From positions 118,904-182,903 of the forward strand of contig NZ_BOMI01000146.1 of NCBI RefSeq assembly GCF_016862115.1: a stretch of DNA of 64,000 bases, read 5' to 3'. The notes below the pieces were generated by a model. The model ran no database searches. It was not told where the DNA came from and worked only from the letters and a program-made list of their open reading frames with translations. This DNA is from Paractinoplanes deccanensis. GTDB lineage: Bacteria > Actinomycetota > Actinomycetes > Mycobacteriales > Micromonosporaceae. This document shows, piece by piece, positions 39,056-48,603 of this stretch. Every line of letters starts with the position of its first letter. Position 1 is the stretch's first letter. The translations under genes and the position numbers were made by a program.

Positions 39056-39808
39056 ATGCGTCCCCTCCTGCCGATGCTCCTCGCCGCCTCGGTGGTCCTG
39101 ACCGGCTGCACCGCGCCGGCCCACAGCGCCACGCTGTCCCACTCCCCCGCAGCGTCGTCGCCCGCGCCCTCGCCGTCGGTGACCACCGAGCCCGCGCCGC
39201 CGCCCGCCCCGGTCAAGCCCACGATCAGCAAGAAGGGGCTCGACTATTTCTTCACCGTCGCGCTGGGAGCGGAGACCGGCGACAAGAGCGACGTCGTGGG
39301 GTTCTGGAACTGGGCCGAGGTGTCCGTCGCCCTCCACGGCGCCGACAGCGCGAGCACGGCGTGCGCGAAGAAGACGATCGCCGACTTCAACGCGCTCACG
39401 GCGAGCACCGACCTGAAACTCACCACCGGCACGGCGGACATCGACGTCCACATCGCGTCGTCGTCGAAGCTGCGGGCCCTCGACAGCGACTACGGCCGCG
39501 GCGACGACGGATACGTCGAAGCGCAGTGGTCCTACGACCACGTGTACCAGAAGGGCAAGGTGCTGATCCGCTCGACCGGGATGACCGACCGCGAGCGCTG
39601 CCACACGATGCGCGCGGAGCTGACGCAGGCCATGGGCTTCCTGAACGACTCCGGCAACGTTCGCGACAGCGTCCTCCAGGACGACTACGAGCGGCCGCTC
39701 GCGCAGTACACGGCCCTGGACAAGGAGGTCATCCGGCTGCTCTACAGCGGCGCCCTCACCCCCGGCGACAACCGGAAGACCGTCACGGGCAAGGTCACCG
39801 TCAAGTAG
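39056..39808 (+). CDS. Lipoprotein with a DUF2927-like domain
   Basis: The 250-residue protein has a lipoprotein signal (LLAASVVLTGC, Cys 17), a Ser/Pro-rich linker (about 20-60) and a soluble domain (about 62-250). That domain resembles DUF2927 (KKTIADFNALT…TADIDVHI and a late Cys-containing RERCHTMRAELTQAMGFLNDS). DUF2927 may be related to metalloproteases but lacks a clear HExxH here. ATG 39056 is preferred over one at 39026, since GGAAAGG lies just upstream and the earlier codon falls in the -10 box. Confidence 0.75.
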   Translation: MRPLLPMLLAASVVLTGCTAPAHSATLSHSPAASSPAPSPSVTTEPAPPPAPVKPTISKKGLDYFFTVALGAETGDKSDVVGFWNWAEVSVALHGADSASTACAKKTIADFNALTASTDLKLTTGTADIDVHIASSSKLRALDSDYGRGDDGYVEAQWSYDHVYQKGKVLIRSTGMTDRERCHTMRAELTQAMGFLNDSGNVRDSVLQDDYERPLAQYTALDKEVIRLLYSGALTPGDNRKTVTGKVTVK

Positions 39809-39815
39809 CCGGCGA

Positions 39816-40574
39816 TCACCGCAGGTAGGAGGCGCCGTTGAGGTCGAGCACCGCCCCGGAGGACCAGGCCGCCTCGGGCGAGCTGAGGTGCAGCACGGCG
39901 GCGGCGACCTCCTCCGGCGTCCCGACCCGGCCGAACGGGCTCTGCCCGGCGACGGCGGCGCCCTCGGGCCCGTCGAGCTTGGCGCGCTGACGCTCGGTGG
40001 CGATGAACCCGGGCGCCACCGAGGTGACGGCGATCCGGTACGGGGCGAGCGCGACCGCCATCGACTGGCCGAACGCGTGCAGGGCGGCCTTCGCGGCCCC
40101 GTACGCGGGATGGTCCGGCTCGCCACGGTAGGCGCCACGGGAGCCGACGTTGACGATGCTGCCCGGCGCGCCGCGCTCGATGAGGTGGTTCGCCACGCCG
40201 TACGTCACGTTGACCGCCCCGAGCAGATCCACGTCAACCATCGTGCGCCACGCGCGCTGCCACTGGTCGTACGAGGTCCCTTCGATCGGATGCCGATTAC
40301 CGGCCCCCGGCGCGACGGCCGCGTTGTTGACGAGCACATCGACACCCCCGAGCTCCTGCACGGCGACCGCGACCACTTCCCGCGCGGCGCCCGGATCGGC
40401 CAGGTCACCGCCGACGAGCGCGTGCCCCGTACCGGCAAGGCCCTTGAGGGTCTGCTCGGCCCGCCCCCGATCGAAGCCGTAGTGCACGGCAACCCGATCC
40501 CCCCGCCCGGCGAACGCCGCCGCGACAGCGGCCCCGATCCCCCGCGAGGCGCCCGTCACCAGCACCCGCCTCAC
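39816..40574 (-). CDS. Short-chain dehydrogenase/reductase
   Basis: The 252-residue classical SDR has NAD(P) motif TGASRGIG, NNAAVAPG, catalytic Ser in NVGSRG and Tyr/Lys in YGAAKAAL. The C-terminus has the VAPGFIATE segment. The reaction is unknown; it resembles 3-oxoacyl-ACP reductase-like SDRs. GTG 40574 overlaps the stop of the VOC protein gene as GTGA, so both are translated together. Confidence 0.92.
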   Translation of the reverse strand: MRRVLVTGASRGIGAAVAAAFAGRGDRVAVHYGFDRGRAEQTLKGLAGTGHALVGGDLADPGAAREVVAVAVQELGGVDVLVNNAAVAPGAGNRHPIEGTSYDQWQRAWRTMVDVDLLGAVNVTYGVANHLIERGAPGSIVNVGSRGAYRGEPDHPAYGAAKAALHAFGQSMAVALAPYRIAVTSVAPGFIATERQRAKLDGPEGAAVAGQSPFGRVGTPEEVAAAVLHLSSPEAAWSSGAVLDLNGASYLR

Positions 40575-40993
40575 TTGGCGAACACCTGCGTCTCGTCCCG
40601 GAACGCCTTGAACTCCAGCGCGTTGCCCGCCGGATCGCGGAAGAACATCGTCCACTGCTCGCCGGGTTGCCCCGGAAACCGCAGGTAGGGCTCGATCAGA
40701 AACGCCGTACCGGCAGCACGCAGCCGCCCGGCAAGCGCATGGAACTCGTCGACGCTGACCAGCAGCCCGAAATGCGGAACAGGCACCTGATGCGAGTCGA
40801 CCTCACTGTCCCCGGCCGGCCGAACCGGCCCGCCGACCACGTGGGTGACGAGCTGGTGGCCGTGCAGATCCCAGTCGACCCAATGATCGGATGAGCGCCC
40901 TTCGGCCAGCCCGAGCACGGACCCGTAGAACTCACGAGCCGCCACAAGGTCATCAACAGCAATGGCAAGGTGAACAGCGGGCCGGGCGGTCAT
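40571..40993 (-). CDS. VOC-family (glyoxalase/dioxygenase-fold) protein
   Basis: The 140-residue protein has paired beta-alpha-beta modules: VHLAIAVDDLVAAREFYGSVLGLAEG and PVPHFGLLVSVDEFHALAGRLRAAG, with metal ligand candidates His 8, His 74 and the C-terminal Glu in NALEFKAF. The length and shape fit small glyoxalase-like enzymes. Its gene is coupled to the SDR gene, so both may act on one small metabolite; the substrate is unknown. Confidence 0.88.
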   Translation of the reverse strand: MTARPAVHLAIAVDDLVAAREFYGSVLGLAEGRSSDHWVDWDLHGHQLVTHVVGGPVRPAGDSEVDSHQVPVPHFGLLVSVDEFHALAGRLRAAGTAFLIEPYLRFPGQPGEQWTMFFRDPAGNALEFKAFRDETQVFAK

Positions 40994-41089
40994 GGGCGGC
41001 TCCTGGGTCGAAGGTGCTCGTGGGCGAAGGACATCGGCGAACAGATCGGGCAGGCGGCGGCCGAACGCCGGCGGAGGCGCTCAAGACCG

Positions 41090-42421
41090 TCACCGGCTCA
41101 TTCCCATCGACGGGCCTTCGGTCGGCAGCACGGTATGCGAGGCCTCCTCGGAGGGCCGCACCCGGCGAATGCTGGGAGAAAGCGACGCCGCCAGGGCGCT
41201 CACAACGACCGCCGCGGTGAAGACCAGAATGGTCGCTCGCGGGTCCCAGGCCGAGACCAGCATGCCGGCCACCAAGGGTGCTACGGCCGTGGCCGACATG
41301 GCGGTCGTGAAGATCACGTTGAGCACTCGGCCTTGGAGAAAGTCGGGCGTGATCGCGGCCTGGTAGCCGAAGAGCCCCGCGTTGCAGGCCGGTCCGACGA
41401 ACATCGCGAAGGCGACCGGCAGGGCCGAGGCTACGCTGACCGTCATCAGCGCGGCCGTCAGCAGGCAGGCGACGGCGCCCCAGCACAACCACCTGATCAG
41501 TAAGGCGAACGGCAGTCGGCGATGAAGGGCCGGGGCGGCCAGCGCCCCGAGCAGGCCGCCGGCGCCGACGATGGTCTCCGTCAGGCCGATCACGCCGGGC
41601 TGCACGCCCTGTCGCTGGAGCGTCACGATGATCGTGAAGATGGTACCGGTCAGCGCGAAGTTCAACGGGACCGCGACGATCAGGACGGTGCGCAAGAACG
41701 GGTTCCGGGAGACGAAGCGCACCCCCTCGGCGGCTCGGACATGTCGCGCCGGCCGCTCGACGGCCTCGGCCACGAGGGGTTCGCGCATCAACGCGACGCC
41801 GATCAGCGACGCCAAGTGGGACAACGCGTTGCCCGCGAACGGCATCGCCGCGGCGATGCCGAAGAGCAGGCCACCGAGCGGCGGCCCGGCAAGTGAGGTG
41901 CCATAGCTGCGCGCCTCATTGCGAGCCACCGCCGCCGGAAACTGGGAGGGCGGCACGATGCTGCGCAGCGCGGCGTGTTCCGTGGCGTTGAACAGTGCCG
42001 TGAGGGCCGCATCGGCCACCGCCACCACGATGATCGTGGCCAGACCGGCCTGCCCGGTGGCGATCGTCACCGCGAGCAGCGCGAAGGCGACCAGCCGGGC
42101 CGCGTCGCAGGCGAGCAGGGTGAAGCGGCGGTGGATCCGGTCGGCCAGAAACCCGGCCGGCAGCCGGCTGACCACCTTGGTGACCTGGGCGACTGTGGCG
42201 ACCAGACCTGCTTGCACCGCCGAGCCGGTCAGCCATAGCACGAGCAGCGGCATCGCCAGGCCGGTGATCGCGCCGCCGAGGTCGGACAGCGACCGGCCGA
42301 TCCACAGGAGATTGAACTCCCGATTACGCCATAGCGACGGCAAGACTCGCCTCCTTCGGGTTCGCGCCGGGCTTCTCCCGGACGGGGTGCTCATACGGGT
42401 CGGTCGTGGACTCGAGGTCAT
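41090..42421 (-). CDS. MFS exporter (EntS/MFS_3-like)
   Basis: The 443-residue protein has a charged N-terminal tail (about 1-28) and 12 helices in the MFS_3 style (FNLLWIGRSLSDLGGAITGLAMPLLVLWLTGSA; ARNEARSYGTSLAGPPLGG). ATG 42421 overlaps the STAND stop codon as ATGA, so its translation depends on that of the large STAND gene. Such exporters move siderophores or antibiotics; the substrate here is unknown. Confidence 0.88.
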   Translation of the reverse strand: MTSSPRPTRMSTPSGRSPARTRRRRVLPSLWRNREFNLLWIGRSLSDLGGAITGLAMPLLVLWLTGSAVQAGLVATVAQVTKVVSRLPAGFLADRIHRRFTLLACDAARLVAFALLAVTIATGQAGLATIIVVAVADAALTALFNATEHAALRSIVPPSQFPAAVARNEARSYGTSLAGPPLGGLLFGIAAAMPFAGNALSHLASLIGVALMREPLVAEAVERPARHVRAAEGVRFVSRNPFLRTVLIVAVPLNFALTGTIFTIIVTLQRQGVQPGVIGLTETIVGAGGLLGALAAPALHRRLPFALLIRWLCWGAVACLLTAALMTVSVASALPVAFAMFVGPACNAGLFGYQAAITPDFLQGRVLNVIFTTAMSATAVAPLVAGMLVSAWDPRATILVFTAAVVVSALAASLSPSIRRVRPSEEASHTVLPTEGPSMGMSR

Positions 42422-45054
42422 TCGGGACAGCTGCCAGGCCCTCCTCCGTTACGGAAGGACTCGGCAAGGGTCATGCTCCAGCGCGTTCGGGGATGGTCCG
42501 CGCCAAGCCTCTTGGCGCGCTCCCGGGCGACGGCCTCGATCTCGCTCGCGGCCGCGTCTTCCTGGCCGAGCGCGTGCAGGACCTTGGCCCGCTCGACGCG
42601 GATGGCCAGTGTCTGATCGCCGGACGCGGCGGGGGTCCGCCGGAGGGCCTCCACAATGGCGTCGAGCTCCGCCAGCGCCTCGCTACGGCGTCCCATGGCT
42701 GCCTTCGCCCTCGCCCGGCTGGACCGCACGGTCAGAAGGAGATCACGGTCGTTGGTTCCGGCATCGCCGGCAATGCGGAGGATGTCGTCGAATTCGGTGA
42801 TGGCGTCGTCGTACCGCTTCATCTCCACCAAAGCCCGTGCGCGTTCGTGACGGGTGATGAGCACCGAGGAACGATGCGGCTCTTGCAGCGAGCGCGAAGC
42901 CGCGAGGATGTCGTCGAACTCCGCGAGGGCGTCGTCGTACCGCTTCAACTCCAAGAGAGCCCGTGCGCGTTCGTGACGGGTGATGAGCACCGAGAAATGG
43001 TGCGATTCACCCAAAGACCGCGAGATGGCGAGGATGTCGTCGAACTCGGCGATGGCGTCGTCGTACCGCTCCAGTTCCAACGAGGTGCGCGCCCGTTCGT
43101 GGCGGACCGTCAACGTGTATTCGTGGTGATCTCCATACTCATTGGTGACGGCCGCCACGAGCTGATGGAACTCGTCCATCGCCTCCCCGTGCCGGCCGAT
43201 CTCCCGCAGGAGTCTCGCGCGGTTGTCACGGGCGGTCAGTACGTCGCGGTGGTGTCTCCCATGCGCGTCCGTGAGGACCGCCAGCACGACGTCGAGCTCG
43301 TCGAGTGCCTCCTCGTGCCGGCCCATGGCGCGCAGCACGCCGGCCCTCTCGTTCCGGGTGGTCAGCACCGCAGCGTGTCGGTCGCCGTATCGTTCGCGCT
43401 GCAGTCTCAGCAATGCGTCATAGACGATCAGGGACTTGGCGTCCCACCCGTTCTGCGCAAGCCGTCGGCTGCCCGACCGGAGAACGGAAACCCGGCGGGA
43501 AAGGTCCCGGTCCGCGACGCGGCGTGCCCCTTTCGTGCGCTGCAGGGAGTCGATGGCCAGTGTCGCGGCGGCATGATCACTGATCTGCGCCCAGATCTGC
43601 GTACCAGAGCGGCTCGCGTCGGCACGATCCGCGACGGCGATCAGGAGATCGACAGCCAGCCGCCAGTAGGGCCCGGATTCGTTGGCCAGCTCCGGGTGTG
43701 CCCGGCCGGCGGTGCGGACGACGGGGTGAAGGTACAGCAGCGCCGTCTCGGCCACGCGGCCCTCGATCCCCGTGGGCGCGGTCATGACCAGGCCGAGCTC
43801 CTCCAGCCCGCGGACGGCTCGCAACAGTTCCCCCGGCGTGATCGTGGAGAGCAGCTCACTCGCGCGCAGCACGTCCGGGTCGAACATGTCCTCGTAGGGC
43901 AGCGGAGCATCGGCGAAGCAGCACGCCAACAGCAGGAGCGTTCGCGCGTGCGGCAGACCGGTACGCGTCAGCTGATCCACGCTGATCTCCCACGTTCGCT
44001 GGTAGAGCTCGTCCAGGCCCAGCGCGCTGCCCACGTTCGTCTGCAGTGCGCTCTCGTAATCGTCGAAGGTGCGCACTGTCGCCGAGGAACTCCAGCGAGC
44101 GGGGAGGTCTCCGGCCCGCCGCAGGGCCGATCCGGCCAGGTGCAGCAGGAGCGGGATGCCGCTGAGTCTTTCGCCGAGTCTCATCGCGTGGTCGGTGTTG
44201 CCGGCACTCTCGGCGAGATCGAGGAGAACCGCCGCGGACGCCTCTGGGCTGAGTGGCCGCAGGGAATACGAGACGATCCACTCGGCCCATCCGTCCGGCC
44301 GTCCGTCCCTGCTTGTGATGATCACTGTGCCCGGTGCCCGCGGAGCCCGGATCCACCCGCGACCCTCGGCGAGGGGACGTTCCCGGGCCATCACCGCGGG
44401 ATCGTCAGCATTGTCGATCACCAGCAACCAGCGCACGCCGAGCCGGTTGAGGGCACGCCAGCTCGCGTCGGCCGGATGCGACTTGGCGAAATCGTCCTGC
44501 GTCGCTCCGGCGGCGTAACCGACGGCACGGATTCCCGCCTCGAGGGCGGCTGCGTCGGGAACATCGATCCACCAAACGAGCACGCCCTTCTCCGCTGCCC
44601 GATGGCCGATCTCCAGGGCAAGCCGAGTCTTGCCGACCCCACCTATGCCGTGCAGCACCGTCACAGTCCCGCCCACGCCGGAGGGATCGCAGTCCAGCGC
44701 CGCCAACGCTTCGTCACGCCCTCGCAGTGGCATGCTCCGCAGTCCCCACGGTGGTGTCACGGACGGCAGCGCCGGCGGCCCGGACACGGTCGCCGCTGCC
44801 AGCGGCCGCTGCTTGACCGGCGCGTGCCGAGCCGAGCCGCGGTCGTACCAGCGCTGGGCGAAGTAGCCCACCATCCCGGCCGCGGCAACCGCTATGGCCG
44901 CGCCGACCGACCACTGCCAGGGGTGCCGCTCGACCCACGGGAGCGGCCGAGCGGTGCCGCCGGTGGCCACATTGACGGCGACCGCGCCGACCGTCGTTGC
45001 CAGCGCTCCGACGACACCCGCGGCCACCAGGAGCGACAGCCGCCACCACCGCAA
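42418..45054 (-). CDS. Membrane-anchored STAND NTPase with long TPR array
   Basis: The 878-residue protein has two N-terminal helices (about 8-32 and 48-68). An NB-ARC-like NTPase follows with Walker A GIGGVGKTRLA near residue 135 and Walker B WLLVIDNADD near 215, then a winged-helix region and about ten TPR repeats (about 500-870), three of which are nearly identical 42-residue units. The start is taken as TTG 45054, since GGAGGAG lies about 8 bases upstream; a GTG about 30 bases further upstream is an alternative. The same layout as the protein at 17080-19635 suggests paralogues. It is coupled to an MFS exporter gene. Confidence 0.83.
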   Translation of the reverse strand: MRWWRLSLLVAAGVVGALATTVGAVAVNVATGGTARPLPWVERHPWQWSVGAAIAVAAAGMVGYFAQRWYDRGSARHAPVKQRPLAAATVSGPPALPSVTPPWGLRSMPLRGRDEALAALDCDPSGVGGTVTVLHGIGGVGKTRLALEIGHRAAEKGVLVWWIDVPDAAALEAGIRAVGYAAGATQDDFAKSHPADASWRALNRLGVRWLLVIDNADDPAVMARERPLAEGRGWIRAPRAPGTVIITSRDGRPDGWAEWIVSYSLRPLSPEASAAVLLDLAESAGNTDHAMRLGERLSGIPLLLHLAGSALRRAGDLPARWSSSATVRTFDDYESALQTNVGSALGLDELYQRTWEISVDQLTRTGLPHARTLLLLACCFADAPLPYEDMFDPDVLRASELLSTITPGELLRAVRGLEELGLVMTAPTGIEGRVAETALLYLHPVVRTAGRAHPELANESGPYWRLAVDLLIAVADRADASRSGTQIWAQISDHAAATLAIDSLQRTKGARRVADRDLSRRVSVLRSGSRRLAQNGWDAKSLIVYDALLRLQRERYGDRHAAVLTTRNERAGVLRAMGRHEEALDELDVVLAVLTDAHGRHHRDVLTARDNRARLLREIGRHGEAMDEFHQLVAAVTNEYGDHHEYTLTVRHERARTSLELERYDDAIAEFDDILAISRSLGESHHFSVLITRHERARALLELKRYDDALAEFDDILAASRSLQEPHRSSVLITRHERARALVEMKRYDDAITEFDDILRIAGDAGTNDRDLLLTVRSSRARAKAAMGRRSEALAELDAIVEALRRTPAASGDQTLAIRVERAKVLHALGQEDAAASEIEAVARERAKRLGADHPRTRWSMTLAESFRNGGGPGSCPE
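42715..43110 (-). repeat. 126-bp tandem repeats encoding TPR units
   Basis: Blocks such as GCGTTCGTGACGGGTGATG recur at 42841 and 42967, exactly 126 bases apart, and a diverged copy lies near 43094. Each encodes a 42-residue unit starting RHERAR and including ERYDDAIAEFDDIL or its variant. Near-identity shows recent duplication. Confidence 0.85.
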
Positions 45055-45248
45055 GAGTTTGTCTCCTCCGTGTCCGACCACCGATCCAACCGCATCCTCG
45101 TGACTCGCGTCACCCCCCACGCACCGATGGTGACCATCGATGTCGGGCGAACGCGGCGCCGACCGGCCCTCAAAGCCGCGCGGCGCTGGTGTACGGCGCT
45201 GATCACACATCGTGGCTCGTGGGCGCCGTCCGTGGTTGGGTATGGCGG

Positions 45249-47129
45249 GTGAGTGACGAAACCGCCAGCACGCCGTGGAGAGGGCGGGTCGCGACCCCGT
45301 TGCGGGAGTTCCTGCGCACCGAGGCGGGCAGCGCGGGGGTGCTGCTCGCCGCCATCGCGGCCGCTCTGATCTGGGCCAATGTCGCCGACGGCAGTTATGA
45401 GCGGTTCTGGCACACCGAGCTGAGCATCGATCTCGGCGGGGACGGGATCCACCTGACCCTGCGTGAGTGGGTCAACAGCGGGCTCATGACCATCTTCTTC
45501 CTGGTCGTGGGGCTGGAGGCGCGGCGCGAGTTCGACCTGGGCGACCTGCGGGACCGGCGGCGGTTCATCCTGCCCGCGGCCGCCGGGGTGGTCGGCATGG
45601 CGCTGCCGGTCGGGATCTTCCTGGCCTTCAACGCGGGCGGTCACACGGCGAGCGGCTGGGGCGTGGCCATGTCCACCGACACCGCGCTGGCGCTCGGCCT
45701 GCTCGCGCTGGTCGGGCGCAACGTTCCCGTACAGGCCCGGCTGTTCCTCGTCACCGTTTCCGTGGTCGACGACGTGGTGGCGCTGATCGTCATCGCTGTC
45801 GCCTACACCGAGGAGATCCGCTGGATGCCGCTGGCGTTCGCGGCGGTCTTCTATGCGATGACCTTCCTACTGGTACGCCTCGGCGTGCGCAGCGGCTTCG
45901 CGTACGTGCCTTTCGGGGTTGCCTTCTGGGTCGCCATGCTCGAGAGCGGCATCGACCCGGTGGTGTCCGGGCTGGTGCTCGGCCTGACCGCGGCCGCGTA
46001 CACGCCGGCCCGCGAGGCGTTGCAGGAGGCCAGCGACCTGTTCCGCTCGTTCCGCGAACAGCCCACGCCGGAGCTGGCCCGCTATGCCCGGTTCGGCCTG
46101 GTCAGCACCCTGTCGTGGAACGATCGGCTGCAGCGCACCTGGTCGGGCTGGACGAACTACCTGATCGTGCCGCTGTTCGGCCTGGCCAACGCGGGCATCG
46201 CGATCGACGCCGGCTTCCTGGGGCGCGCGCTGACCTCGCCGGTCACGCTGGGCGTCATCGTGGCGTACGTGGTGGGCAAGCCCGTCGCGATCACCGGCGT
46301 GTCCGCGCTGATCACATGGCTGAGCAAGGGCCGGGTGCGGCCGGCCGTCGGCTGGGCGTCGGTGCTCGGCACCGGCACGATCGCCGGCATCGGCTTCACC
46401 GTGTCGTTCCTGATCGCCAACCTGGCCTTCGAGGGGCCGGAGCTGGCCGAGGCGAAGCTGGGCGTGCTGCTGGCCGGCGTCGGCTCCACGTTCGTCACCT
46501 GGCTGGTCTTCCGCGTCACGAGCATGCTGCCCCGGCCCCGGCGCGCGGTCATGCTGCTCGGCGACTCCGACGACATCATCGACCTGATCCCCGAGGTGGA
46601 CCCGGACCGCGATCACACCCGCGGGCCGGAGGACGCGTCGGTCACCCTGGTCGAGTACGGCGACTTCCAGTGCCCGTACTGCGGCCAGGCCGAGCCGATC
46701 GTGCGCGAGCTGCTGACCGACGTCGACCTGCGCTACGTGTGGCGCCACCTGCCGCTCACCGATGTGCACCCGCAGGCGCAGATCGCCGCGCAGGCGGCCG
46801 AGGCGGCCGGCTTGCAGGGCAAGTTCTGGGAGATGCACGACCTGCTGCTGAGCCGCCAGGACCACCTGCGCATCGCCGACCTGATCGGCTACGCCGGCGA
46901 GCTCGGCCTCGACCAGGACCGCTTCCACGACGACATGATGCGCGACGACTGCACCGACCGGATCACCGCCGACGTCGAGTCCGCCGACCTCAGCGGCGTC
47001 GCCGGCACCCCCACGTTCTTCATCAACGGCAGGCGCCACTACGGCAGGTACGACGTGGAGACCCTCGAAAAGGCGATCAAGCTGGCCCGCGTCCGCGCGA
47101 AGATCGCCGCCAAGCGGGCCCATGCCTGA
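45249..47129 (+). CDS. NhaA Na+/H+ antiporter fused to a DsbA-like thioredoxin domain
   Basis: The protein is 626 residues from GTG 45249. NhaA fills about 1-430: 12 helices, the functional Asp pair in VSVVDDVVALIVI and the unwound-helix region GTIAGIGFTVSFLIA. A DsbA/thioredoxin-fold domain follows (about 450-620) with redox motif FQCPYCGQ and the cis-Pro region AGTPTFFING. NhaA extrudes Na+ (or Li+) in exchange for protons. The fused redox domain is known in actinobacterial NhaA but its task is unclear. A 49-codon ORF overlaps the stop by 8 bases. Confidence 0.93.
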   Translation: MSDETASTPWRGRVATPLREFLRTEAGSAGVLLAAIAAALIWANVADGSYERFWHTELSIDLGGDGIHLTLREWVNSGLMTIFFLVVGLEARREFDLGDLRDRRRFILPAAAGVVGMALPVGIFLAFNAGGHTASGWGVAMSTDTALALGLLALVGRNVPVQARLFLVTVSVVDDVVALIVIAVAYTEEIRWMPLAFAAVFYAMTFLLVRLGVRSGFAYVPFGVAFWVAMLESGIDPVVSGLVLGLTAAAYTPAREALQEASDLFRSFREQPTPELARYARFGLVSTLSWNDRLQRTWSGWTNYLIVPLFGLANAGIAIDAGFLGRALTSPVTLGVIVAYVVGKPVAITGVSALITWLSKGRVRPAVGWASVLGTGTIAGIGFTVSFLIANLAFEGPELAEAKLGVLLAGVGSTFVTWLVFRVTSMLPRPRRAVMLLGDSDDIIDLIPEVDPDRDHTRGPEDASVTLVEYGDFQCPYCGQAEPIVRELLTDVDLRYVWRHLPLTDVHPQAQIAAQAAEAAGLQGKFWEMHDLLLSRQDHLRIADLIGYAGELGLDQDRFHDDMMRDDCTDRITADVESADLSGVAGTPTFFINGRRHYGRYDVETLEKAIKLARVRAKIAAKRAHA

Positions 47130-47271
47130 TCGCCCTGTGGACGAGCAACGCTGGATCCGGGAGGGCCTGCGGCTCGCCTACGACCTGCAGAACGAGCTGC
47201 CCGACATCGACATCAGCTACGCCCACGACCACGACAGCCGGCCGGTCCGCGAACGGCGCGGCCCCTGCTGA
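47122..47271 (+). CDS. 49-residue ORF coupled to nhaA
   Basis: ATG 47122 lies inside the last codons of the NhaA fusion gene in the +1 frame. It encodes MPDRPVDEQRWIREGLRLAY and then an Asp/His-rich stretch (DIDISYAHDHDSRPVRE), ending RRGPC. The codon use is typical coding style, and the 8-base overlap is a usual arrangement for translational coupling. The HDHDS stretch and terminal Cys could bind metal. No homologue is known to me; a chance ORF cannot be excluded. Confidence 0.45.
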   Translation: MPDRPVDEQRWIREGLRLAYDLQNELPDIDISYAHDHDSRPVRERRGPC

Positions 47272-47333
47272 TCGCCTGGTCCCTTGTCGCATCGAACCGG
47301 GGCCGGCTCGTCTCAGCGCGCAGTCAACAGATC

Positions 47334-47699
47334 TCACCAGATGACCACCCCGTGCTCGTTGTGCCGCGCGTGGTAGGTCACGTAGATCATGGTGCTGAGG
47401 TTGCGCTCGACGTAGTTCTCCTGCTCCGGATAGGTCTTGTTCTCCAGTGTCGCGGCGACGATCCGCGGCGAGTGCGCGAGCAGCATGGCGCACTCGCGCA
47501 GGAACGCGCCGGTCTCCCCCGGCCGGATCCACAGGAAGCCGCCACCGAGTTGCGGCAGGAAGGTGGCACCCAGGTCGCGGATCACCGGCGCGGTCCACAG
47601 CCGTTCGGTGCCGACCCCGTCGAAGATGTCGTAGGGCGTCTGCTCCACCGCGAACTGATCGTCCGGGAGGTCACGGACGATGTCGATGCTCAGGCTCAC
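47334..47699 (-). CDS. Hypothetical protein (121 aa)
   Basis: The soluble mixed alpha/beta protein begins MSLSIDIVRDLPDDQFAVEQ and has GGGFLWIRPGETGAFLRECAMLL in the middle and YVERNLSTMIYVTYHARHNEHG at the end. No known domain is recognised. The start is GTG 47699. It is convergent with the NhaA operon and lies 24 bases after the methyltransferase gene on the same strand. Confidence 0.65.
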   Translation of the reverse strand: MSLSIDIVRDLPDDQFAVEQTPYDIFDGVGTERLWTAPVIRDLGATFLPQLGGGFLWIRPGETGAFLRECAMLLAHSPRIVAATLENKTYPEQENYVERNLSTMIYVTYHARHNEHGVVIW

Positions 47700-47723
47700 G
47701 GCTCGGGATCGTAGCCGGGCCTT

Positions 47724-48542
47724 TCAGTCCTTGACCGCCACCGCGGCGTACATGGCGGCCGCCCTGGGGCTCACCCGGTCGGCCGGCGGGACGGTGGGGC
47801 GCCACTCGCTGACCGCCGTGATGCCCGGGTCGATCAGGCGCAGGCCGTCGAAGAAGCCGGTGAACTCGGCTCGGGTCCGGGCGAAGGCGTCCGGCTTGCG
47901 GTTGCCGAAGCGGGCCGCGGCCGCCGCCAGCTCCTCGGGGCTGATGAAGTCGTAGGTGATGTTCGTGGCGGCCAGGTGGCTGCCCGGGGGCAGGGCGTCG
48001 ACCAGGTGGCGCACGATGTCGCGGGCCTCGTCGTAGTCCTCGATGAAGTGCAGGACGGCGATCAGCATGAGGGCCACCGGCCTGCCCAGGTCGAGCGTTT
48101 CCCGTACGGCGGGGTGGGCCAGGATCTTGTCGGGATTGCGCAGGTCTTCCTCGATGTAGGCGGAGCGGCCCTCGGGTGTGCTCGTGAGCAGCGCCCGGGC
48201 GTGCGTCATCACCATGGGGTCGTTGTCGACGTAGACCACCCGGCTGCGCGGGTTGAGGCGCTGGGCGACCTCGTGGGTGTTGTCGGCGGTCGGCAGGCCC
48301 GTGCCGATGTCGAGGAACTGGTCGAGGGCGGCCTCGCCGGCCAGGTAGGTGACCGCCCGCTGGAGGAACCGGCGGTTTTCGACGGCCAGGATGCGGACTG
48401 TCGGCATCGCCTTCTCCAGCAGGTCGCCGGACTCGCGGTCGGCGGCGAAGTGGTCCTTGCCGCCGAGCCAGTAGTTGTAGCGGCGGGCGGGGTGGGCGAC
48501 GCTCGTGTCGAGGTCGGCGGGGCGGGCCTGGGTCTCGTCCAT
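47724..48542 (-). CDS. SAM-dependent methyltransferase of the DUF574 (PF04672) family
   Basis: The 272-residue protein opens with the family hallmark ARRYNYWLGGKDHFAADRE. It contains the SAM motif FLDIGTGLPT near residue 95, VVYVDNDPMVMTHARALL and LHFIEDYD. This family is expanded in streptomycetes and relatives, often next to secondary-metabolism or regulatory genes; substrates are generally unknown. The promoter faces the arginase-family gene, with about 70 bases between the two starts. Confidence 0.92.
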   Translation of the reverse strand: MDETQARPADLDTSVAHPARRYNYWLGGKDHFAADRESGDLLEKAMPTVRILAVENRRFLQRAVTYLAGEAALDQFLDIGTGLPTADNTHEVAQRLNPRSRVVYVDNDPMVMTHARALLTSTPEGRSAYIEEDLRNPDKILAHPAVRETLDLGRPVALMLIAVLHFIEDYDEARDIVRHLVDALPPGSHLAATNITYDFISPEELAAAAARFGNRKPDAFARTRAEFTGFFDGLRLIDPGITAVSEWRPTVPPADRVSPRAAAMYAAVAVKD

Positions 48543-48603
48543 CGGCGGGTCCCTCCGGGGCGCGATCGCGGCGGTCGTGGGGGCGGTCCAAATAGGACGC
48601 GCC

